DNA from: Ascarosepion bandense
Taxonomy: Eukaryota; Mollusca; Cephalopoda; Sepiida; Sepiidae
Assembly (NCBI GenBank): GCA_037127315.1
Contig: JBBBDQ010001454.1
Location: 608,501 to 672,500 of the forward strand
Reading direction: 5' to 3'
DNA: 64,000 nucleotides
In this document: positions 56,470 to 64,000 of the stretch, piece by piece
Layout of the letters: every line of letters starts with the position of its first letter
Numbering within the stretch: position 1 is the first letter of the stretch
Program-made: the position numbers and the translations under genes
The notes under the pieces: model-generated
The model's database searches: none
Seen by the model: the letters and a program-made list of their open reading frames with translations, nothing else
Told to the model about the DNA's origin: nothing

Positions 56470-56975
56470 TTATCATTTTACCCCAAACAAGGCAATAAAG
56501 CCACAAAGATTCAAGGGGTCACTGATTGTGAGAGAATATGAGAAAAAGAAAACATTATTAAGGAGAGAAAACAATAAAAGAACAGGAATCAAGACGACAG
56601 AAGATAACATTGCATTAAATTACAACGATAAAATAGTGAGACCTAGCTGCCACTCTAGTACTGAACTTAAATGCATAAAGATGAGGTACCAAAGAGGCAA
56701 ACTCATCAGTACAGTTACCATGAAACAGTTTTCATTTATAGAAAAAAACACAGGAAAGTTATGCTATAATGGTGAGAAAGTGACTGAAGACAAAATGCCA
56801 TGTCAGGACCATTAACATTGAAGATTCTTCTTTATATTTCATCTAGAATTTCTGAATACATAGCAGAAGCACCAGATCAGATGTGACAGCAATATTCAAT
56901 GCATGAACAAATGGAAAAGTTATAGATGTGGGAGATAGTCTGGTGAGAAAAATTGTCTAGCATAACTGATATATT
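56470..56975 (-). mobile_element. CR1/Jockey-like LINE (family A), 3' part
   Basis: 3' end at the left ('ttaccccaaacaaggcaata'). The ORF2 end text follows at 56640-56830 ('gtgagacctagctgccactc', 'aaactcatcagtacagttac', 'ggtgagaaagtgactgaaga'). The plus-strand open frame 56528-56815 is antisense to it and not a gene. Confidence 0.7.
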
Positions 56976-57164
56976 ATTTGAACATTTTAATGACATGATA
57001 AGAGTTTGTTTACGTATATATGAACAATTTTGCTATAAATTTTCATGTATACTATTATTATTTAATTCACTTGAATTAATGAAAATCTGACACAAGGCTG
57101 TATTTTTAAAAATATTTCAGATGATCAAACTTACTATCAGTAATTTGTCTGAATTTGTTGGATG

Positions 57165-57375
57165 AGGAGTTATTTACCTTATTTACATTCAGATTAATAT
57201 CCTCATCTTTGTTTTTGTTATCACTAGGTGTCAGTCTTTGTGCTCAACAGCCTACTCAGGTGTCTGCCAATCTAGATATTTGTCAGAATTTAGAACTGAA
57301 CTCGGTATTTGATCTAAGCATGTAGGTTGTTCTTGTTCCACTGTATAAGGATACCACGTCTTGTTCCTTTTCAGT
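57165..57375. mobile_element. Family P element, single left arm
   Basis: Matches the left arms of copies 2-4 ('ttatttacattcag', 'taatatcctcatctttgtt', 'ctactcaggtgtctgcc') and the adjoining 'gttgttcttgttccactgta' and 'accacgtcttgttcc' spacer edge of copies 1 and 2. No right arm present. Confidence 0.6.
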
Positions 57376-57499
57376 ACTTCTGAGTTATTGCTAGATATGT
57401 AGATAATTGTTTGGTAATTGTCATGTTTTAGTTAAGAGAAAAAAAGAAAGAAATTAAAATTTTTAAAGATGACTGACATTATATTTTATATTATCAGTG

Positions 57500-57872
57500 T
57501 CTCTTGTTGTTTACTTTACAATGACTTCACGAATGAAGAAAAGACTTGAAACAGCAGAAATGAGGCTTTACAGAAAGATGCTGAGAATACTAACGATAAA
57601 GTTTTAGAGAAAATGATAACAAAAAGGATACTTATACTTAACATCAGGAAGAGACAGCTGAAATTTCTCAGGCATATAATGAAGAAAGTGGGCTTGGAAA
57701 ATTTGACACTGACTAAACAATCAAAACAAGAAGGTCAGATAAAAACAATGCATAACCTACCTAGTGAGCCGTAAATGACAGAATTTATCAAGTGTTGCAA
57801 AGGACAGGAAATTGTGGAGAGCCACAATTAACATTGTAATGAAGAGATATGGCATATAGAAGAAAAAAAAAC
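57500..57872 (+). mobile_element. RTE-type LINE, ORF2 C-terminal fragment
   Basis: Translation has 'MKKRLETAEMRLYRKMLRI' and, after a frame break, 'GRDS' then the RKRQLKF, HIMKK-like and GLENLTL-like text typical of the RTE ORF2 end. It finishes with the tail 'agagccacaattaacattgt' ... 'ggcatatagaagaa'. Confidence 0.75.
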
Positions 57873-58320
57873 AACTGTGGTATTTTCTTCACTTTCTTTT
57901 CCCAAAACAAAATCATCCTACTTTATAATTCCTTATACTTCAACTCAATCATAAATAAATTCATCACAAATAAATGGCAGCAATATTGGAGTTCCAACTG
58001 AGGCAAAAACAATAGTGCCACTGGAGAGCAGGAACCTGGGTTCATAAAGATAAGAAGGGCGGCAATACAGTTGTGAATTTTTTCCATGCAGTTGGACTAT
58101 GGATATGTGTGCATCATACCAGTGATTTTCTTATGACAATACTGTGTACATATTGAGAAAGGGTTACCTAGATATGTTGAATACTGCTCTGTAGTATTAA
58201 GGGATAAGAGCTTGGTCTTTCATGCAAGTGATAGTTGTTTATGTGTGTGATGTTGACTTGGGCAACCACATCTTTCATAGTATATTCAAACACTGCACAG
58301 AGGTCCACCCCACTGCATTA
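57873..58320. other. Unassigned DNA
   Basis: No gene; the plus-strand open frame beginning 58222 overlaps the LTR and shows no domain. Confidence 0.4.
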
Positions 58321-58324
58321 TTGT

Positions 58325-58603
58325 GTCAGATGATATATCTTACAACTTTGGTGTTTATGGAGCTAAGGTTGAACAGTTCATGTATATCCAGAACACTATT
58401 AAACTCATTTTGCTGCTACTACTCAGAATTCAGTAGATCCCCTTGGTTGATTCACCCAGACTTCTGTCTGCTGCTTAATATAGATTATTATCATGGTCAC
58501 GTGATCCACAGTGGAATAATCCATTCTTATATTTTTTTATTCGTTATCTGGCAATCAGCATTCAAACACGTGTGTTGGTGTTGACACTTCTTTTTACATG
58601 ACA
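58325..58603 (-). repeat. LTR of the 20966-23531 family, third copy
   Basis: Aligns with the two LTRs best over 58440-58603: 'ccagacttctgtctgctgct', 'ggtcacgtgatccacagtgg', 'acacgtgtgttggtgttgac', and the end ACATGACA, the TGTCATGT start on the minus strand. The left part is more diverged. It could be solo, or the 3' LTR of the gypsy remnant at 59690-61330, which has the same orientation. Confidence 0.65.
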
Positions 58604-59689
58604 GTGTTGTTCCAGTAGTATAATGCCTGTCTATATGATGCCTGTGCTATTCAACATATATTGCAAGCTGTTAAGCAGTTTCCCCGGCTAGCATGATCCC
58701 TAGACTAGCCCTCTATTGACCATTTATGCGATGATGGAATAACACCTAACTTGTTCAGTAAAACCAAAAGATGTAAAAAGCATGGAATAATATATCACAG
58801 GATGCCACATACACAAATATGAATCATCCAATATTTGTATTCTTACAATAAGAATTAAGTTCAATTCCAACAAGCTTATTTCCAAGAACTGCTACTTTGT
58901 GGAATGTAGGATGCTTCCTAACCCATACAATCTTGACCGCAAGTCTAGGGTTAGCCATTATCTTTCCTGCATAGCCCTATAAACATTTTGCCCTGTCTTA
59001 TGCCCATACAACACCACACAGTAACCTGCTACTATGAGTGGCTCTTGCATCTTGTATTGGGTGAACATTAATATATATATTTATATAAAATAAATATGCA
59101 TGCTCGGGTACAGGCTTACATTAGTTCCCAAGGAGGATATACAGTTTATGGGATTTGAATACTGCTGATACAGTTCTTATTTTGGAACTGGTATATGTAT
59201 GAATTTGTATATATGACCTTTTATTATAATCTAGTTTTATCTTATCTGCCTATTTAATCTTGAGTAAATCGAAATACATATTCAGGGTGTTGCAATTTTA
59301 TTTTTATCACTCTATATATACGTGTGTTAGCAGATATTATTATTGTAAGAATACTCAGTAGTTACAAGCAGCTAGGAATAGTGCCCAGTGTTGTCTTTTC
59401 ATGCTAGAAAAAGGTAGAATGAGTTTATTTTCAGCAGTCTCAGGAGTGGTTTATATTTAGTGTAAAGAGTGAACAATTTTCCATACAGATATTGCTAAAG
59501 TATTTTGGAGGCCAAACACAAGTGCTCATCCTTTCCTTGCAATGTGGGTGTAAATATATCTACAGCTGACAACATATGTGAAATGTAATACACTGGATTT
59601 TTATATACATTATCAACTTCATAAAGTATTATTATCACCATTCTTTAAAGAAAAGCATTTACATGTACTAGAATAGGTTTTGATGGGTT
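58604..59689. other. Unassigned DNA with one dispersed repeat piece
   Basis: 58975-59070 matches 31825-31885. No other repeat or gene recognised. Confidence 0.45.
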
Positions 59690-61330
59690 AAGAAGGTGCA
59701 GGGCATATTTTCTTTGTGTCTTGAAAAGTCTTCATTCTTCACCAAAGTTTTCTCCTCCTTTAGTAAATGATGCAGCGGCTCAGTGCCAGTTGACGAATTT
59801 AGCAAATGATGATGATTATAATTGGAAAGCCCAAGAAGTGATTTCATCTCTATTTGGAATAAAGGCCTTTTGTATTGCAGCATTTTTAGCTGAAAGGAAA
59901 GCTCTGCTTGCCTTGCTGATTCTAAAGTCTGGATAAGTTACCTCCAAAAGAAGGAACTAACAGTTGGTCTTTGCCAATTTAAATCCTACCTTGATCAATA
60001 CAGAAAATTGAGGTAAATAGCAATAGGGACATTCTGATTCCCACTTACAAAAAATAAGTTTGAGATCATAACTTGAAGGGTTTAAAATTGGTTTTTGCAA
60101 GTCCATGTGGTGTGCATCAAAATAGTCAAAAATTCACATCACAGCTTGCAACATACAATAACTATACCTTCTCAGTTTTGTTCTTTTATGACTATTCTTG
60201 GGTATGATGATAAATTACATCCAGTATCAAAACCTCTTAGGATATTTGAGTTTTAAAGGAGCATGGAACCACATCGTAATTGCTGTTTTTCTTGGGTTCA
60301 CCCTAATCTAGGGTGGACCTCAGAAAATCTAGTCTGTTAGAGTCTCAGCCCTAAATATTAAAACACTAAGAAAGTATAAAAATACATTTTTAAAACTGTA
60401 GTGGATTGGTAGATAGGATTGTACCTATTTGAATATGTTAAGTATGAAAGATATAAAGTTTATAGTAAACTCAGAGACAAGTAAGAACACAATGCAACAA
60501 AAAGAAATTACCAGGAATACATTTTTACATCCTCAAACTATATATTGAAAAACATGTTTACCTTGACAATATAAAATTTTGTACAAAATATCTGCAGTTG
60601 AATGAAGTTATTTAGATTTCTGCATTAAATAAATTATCAAGTTGTTGATATATTGTAAACAAAATTAATCAATCCTTTTGTGACTAAAGTATGAGATAAG
60701 TGCTACAAAATTGTGATATTGCCATTTTATCAAATTTTAACTTCATAAAATACATTAAAAAGTTTAGCTTCATTTTAAACACAGAATGAATTTCTGCCAG
60801 TGATTGGAACTTTCATGTCAAAAGAAACCTGGCTCTCCAACCTAACTTATATTCATTAATATGGGATCCTCAAGCTTGATAACCAGCGACAATAGTTGAT
60901 TGTTACTTCCTTTATAGAACACTTCATTGTTGACTATGCTAAGTAGTTTTCCTAGTTTCCATTGTCTGTAATTTTAACATTTCTGACATGTATTGCAAAT
61001 ATTTTTCAGAAAACTTCAGTGTTATTCCTCTGCTTATTCACAAGCAATTCAACTTCCACAGGCAGTGTATATAGTGCACCAATTATATGCAGTTTCATCA
61101 TCTTCATGCAGCCATCAGGGTTCAAATCATCACTGCTATCTTTTCTCTCTTTTACTAGGTTACTTGCTTTCCACCTTTGAAGATGCTTGTTGTGCTTGCA
61201 TTCAAAACAATCTTCATTTTTAAAAGGACACTCATCTACAAGGTGGCTGTTGCTTTTACAGTAGTAGCATTTCAAGGATATTAATGTCAGAGTTCTCTCA
61301 CAGAATAACCATGTTTTCATTTCTTACCCT
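59690..61330 (-). mobile_element. Ty3/gypsy-type remnant (nucleocapsid, protease start, RT connection)
   Basis: At the right, 61320-61006 (minus) includes a zinc knuckle CYYCKSNSHLVDEC (CX2CX4HX4C, intact) and a second knuckle CFECKHNKHLQRW that lacks its final Cys. It then leads towards a protease-like start ('LPVEVELLVN'). At the left, 59883-59668 includes SLLGLSNYN and 'TEPLHHLLKEEKTLVKNEDF', the RT thumb/connection region of Ty3/gypsy polymerases. The ~1 kb between has no readable pol. Order and strand fit one element with internal loss. No LTR is attached except possibly 58325-58603. Confidence 0.7.
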
Positions 61331-61589
61331 CAACCTGTGGAGTTGAGTAGCCATGGTTAAATGCAAAATAAGTGTCCAACAAACAGAATTGACAAAGTTT
61401 TCAATAAAAAGAAAAGAACAGGGCAAAAAATAATATAAAGCAAGCAAACAATATATATAAGGTAAATCAACAGTAATATGGTAAAAAGTTCTCAAACTAA
61501 GAATTGGTGTTGACAAACAAGTGCAAGTTTGGACAAGTGAACATAGCATTCTGAATATTTGTCTATACTTCTGAAATGAGGTAGTATTT

Positions 61590-61992
61590 ATATTATTTAT
61601 GTTTTTGGACTGTTGTCCTCATCTTCATTGCCATATTCATGACATTTTGGTTGTTGTATGCTCCTACCTTCTTCAGGTGCCTGAAATTTTGAATTGAACC
61701 TCAAGGACACATGGCCCAGGGGATAAAGTGTTGGTTAGATCCAGTGACTTAACCCAAAGTGTTGTGAGTTCAATACTTGGCTACAGCTAAAAGAGTTAAG
61801 TTAAAGGAAGATAACTACATGACATCTGGAAGTTACATGGCACATAGAATGAGAATGATATACTCCAGTGATTGAAATAAAGGGTTTGATTCAAAATTCC
61901 AAATACCTGAAGAAGGCCAGAGCATAAAATGGCCAAAATATCATGAATATAGCAATAAAGATGAGAGCAACACTTTGAACAATGTAAATAAT
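61590..61992. mobile_element. Palindromic element, family P, copy 4, with tRNA-like module
   Basis: The left arm (61600-61690) and right arm (61880-61985) are inverted. The internal module has A-box-like TGGCCCAGGGG (61712-61722) and B-box-like GTGAGTTCAATAC (61764-61776). The right arm holds CTGAAGA (61907-61913), GGCC (61915-61918), a 12-base loop, GGCC (61931-61934) and AAAA (61935-61938). The left arm holds CTGAAGA on the minus strand (61676-61670). The minus-strand open frame 61796-62119 is incidental. Confidence 0.75.
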
Positions 61993-62910
61993 ATAGCATT
62001 CTGACTTCAAGAAAAATTGGGATTGAGCCAGATGAAACTGTTAACTGGCCTATTTTATTGGTTAGGAAGAAATCCCAGTATGTACTTGTGTGCCTATAAT
62101 TAGTTCTCAAAATTTCCACTTTTCTCTTTTCAAGTGTTAAATCATTGGCTGATGGTTTAATTGTCCTATTTGAATACTTATTATTTTAGAATTTCACTGA
62201 TGGCAAAATGAATTGGCCATTTCCTAAGTTGTCATATTGGTCAAATGTTTTTTGGCTCAATCTTTTATCAGTTCAACCTTGAACAACTACATTGTTAACG
62301 ACAAGCCATGACAGTAATATTACTTGTTGCTTACTGTCATCATTCACATTGTTAGCAGAAAAAAAAAGAAAAAAGTCTTCAAGCTCTTTCCATTATTTCT
62401 GTGCTCCTCCTCCTGGAGGGGGAGAGAAATGATGGAGAGAATAGTTTATTCCATTCTAACTTCAAATAATGACATCCTGCCAGTGTCTCTGAAATCACAA
62501 ATTCTTACTGTAATTTTCTTGTCCTTATTCTTATTTTAATGATATGCAGCTTCCTCACCTGGTGAGATTTTCACAAAAATAAGGACAGATAAGTCAATTT
62601 TCTCGCATAACGATTGTCAATAAAATTACGTCAATGTGCAAGTTATTTGTTAAGACTGGTCTTTGTGAAATTGCTGTACAGTGAAGAGTTACTTTGAAAG
62701 CATTCATTCTGGCATGTATACATTAGTCTTGGTTTACATGACAAATTCTCTATTCATTATTGAGCTTTATATAATCTAGTGTGTTAAATTGACAATTTAC
62801 AAAATTTAAAAATTAATTATATTGAACAGACATTGAAATGATTACTGATTTCAGTATCAACATAAATAGTACACATTTCTTTATGTAATTTTGATATTCC
62901 ATGCTTCTAT
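61993..62910. other. AT-rich non-coding DNA, unassigned
   Basis: No gene or named repeat. Confidence 0.45.
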
Positions 62911-62914
62911 TTTT

Positions 62915-63180
62915 TTTTATCATTTCACGCAAGGAAGGTGCTAAGGCTATAAGTACACAGGGGTTTATAGGGAATAAAGTGAAAGAGAAGACTAAGAATA
63001 GGGAGGATTGGGATCCAAGAAGGTAGAAGATAGTGATTGATATTACATTTAAATTTTTGAAGATTGTAGTTGTCAGAAAGGTAAAAGAAATGGCAAGGAG
63101 TTCCTTAGTTGGGAAGTTCATCAAAAGAAACTGTTGGAGAACAATAGATGGGTGCATTTAGCTATTTCAACAGTAAAAGG
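62915..63180 (-). mobile_element. LINE family A, 3' tail
   Basis: Starts (3' end) with 'tatcatttcacgcaaggaag'. Includes 'tttgaagattgtagttgtca' and 'aaggagttccttagttggga'. 5'-truncated at about 63180. Confidence 0.65.
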
Positions 63181-63184
63181 ATGG

Positions 63185-63462
63185 GTTCGATTAGTTTTTG
63201 TTTTTGATCAGTCAACCTCAGTGGGTTATTTAATGCTGACAAGATATTTGAGATAGGTTTGTATAAATGGAATAGGTATTTTGTTATATATCAGTTTGTA
63301 GATTAGGTTTCATTGATGTATTTTTATAAAGAGGGTTTTTGTTGAGTCAAATGTATTCCTGGTAATGTTTTTTTTTCAAAAATGTATTGCTGGTATTTTC
63401 ACTATAAAAATCTATTTTTATACTTTCATCGTGTTTTGACACTAGTTTGGGTGTTAACTACT
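63185..63462 (-). mobile_element. I-like LINE 3' tail
   Basis: Equivalent to 1925-2455: 'cagtcaacctcagtgggtta' and 'gtgttttgacactagtttgg'. 5'-truncated. It sits between two family A tails of the same orientation. Confidence 0.5.
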
Positions 63463-63474
63463 TTTTTTTTTTTT

Positions 63475-64000
63475 TTTATAATCATATCGCCCCAAGCAAG
63501 GCATTTTACTGTTATTGTTTTGCAGGGGGTTACATAGGGGGGAAAGTTATGAGAAAGAGTGACAGATTATAGGGGCTGTCAGAAAGTGGGTAAGAGAAGG
63601 ATGAGAATACTGATGAGAGCAGAGTGGACGGAGAAAGGACATGAGAGAGAGGATGCAGGTTAGTGAGATAGGAGATGACTACTGACTTTACATTTAAATT
63701 CTTAGAAATTGTAGTTGTCGGGGAAGCAAGTTAATGGAAGGGAATTCCACAGGTGGGAAGTGTGAGAAAAGAAATGACTGGAGTAGAATTTATGTTTACA
63801 TTTTATTGGTTTCACAGTAAACGGGTGGGATCTTGTTGCTAATATTGTGGCTCAAGTAAATTCATATATAGGGAACACCATTGAGCTAAGTTCATCGGAG
63901 CAGAAGCCGTGAAAGTATTTGTAGAAGAGACACAGGGAAGCCATGTTGCGCTGGTGAGAAAGTGACTGTATCTGAGCTGACAAGTCAGGATCGATCACAT
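63475..64000 (-). mobile_element. LINE family A, runs off the window
   Basis: 3' end at the left after a T run (63462-63478). The ORF2 end text follows: 'ttccacaggtgggaagtgtg', 'gggtgggatcttgttgctaa', 'ggagcagaagccgtgaaagt', 'gctggtgagaaagtgactgt'. Better preserved than most copies. The upstream part continues beyond 64000. Confidence 0.8.

Noticed and set aside
1..64000. CRISPR arrays, operons, bacterial promoters or terminators
   Set aside because: No regularly spaced direct repeats and no prokaryotic gene structure; the content is eukaryotic transposons and microsatellites.

Overview
The window is AT-rich, non-coding metazoan DNA, most probably from a cephalopod mollusc such as an octopus. 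That identification is an inference. It rests on the tRNA-derived SINE types, the retroelement mix (Penelope-like, RTE, CR1/Jockey-like, I-like, Ty3/gypsy, mariner, Helitron, hAT-like) and long (AT)n microsatellites placed at element edges. I found no convincing host protein-coding gene, rRNA or ordinary tRNA gene. Almost every recognisable open reading frame is a decayed piece of a transposable element. The window is best read as a large intron or an intergenic stretch.

Layout. 0.5-3.2 kb: minus-strand Ty3/gypsy gag-pol remnant with a nested LINE tail. 3.5-9.7 kb: a LINE tail, a tRNA-type SINE, a Penelope-like element (7.8-8.9 kb) and a partial SINE. 11.5-20.7 kb: repeat fragments, two inverted LTR-like copies, palindromic elements and many (AT)n tracts. 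21.0-23.5 kb: a short minus-strand LTR retrotransposon with both LTRs, tract-like priming sites, gag and protease but no reverse transcriptase. 23.7-27.1 kb: RTE LINE copies, one interrupted by a decayed mariner. 28.9-29.8 kb: a non-autonomous Helitron with internal tandem repeats. 31.0-33.9 kb: a SINE and a mosaic of LINE tails in alternating orientation. 36.1-39.3 kb: an I-like LINE with exact 16-bp target-site duplications and an internal deletion. 40.6-46.5 kb: palindromic elements and the longest CR1/Jockey-like LINE copy. 48.7-58.6 kb: more RTE, LINE and SINE copies. 58.3-61.3 kb: a second gypsy remnant. 62.9-64.0 kb: three LINE tails, the last running off the window.

The most interesting signal is a set of hammerhead-ribozyme-like motifs: a CTGANGA box, a short hairpin, then GAAA or a one-base variant. 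They recur in several unrelated repeat families and on both strands. Two of the families are palindromic, so each copy carries one motif per arm facing opposite ways, and one of these also has a tRNA-like pol III module between the arms in two copies. Penelope-like elements and retrozymes are known hosts of hammerhead motifs, and a Penelope-like element lies in the same window. Best cores: 11836-11863 (minus, intact core and stem), 41012-41043 (plus, intact core, weak stem), 19048-19083 (plus, intact core, one stem mismatch). Whether any motif cleaves is untested.
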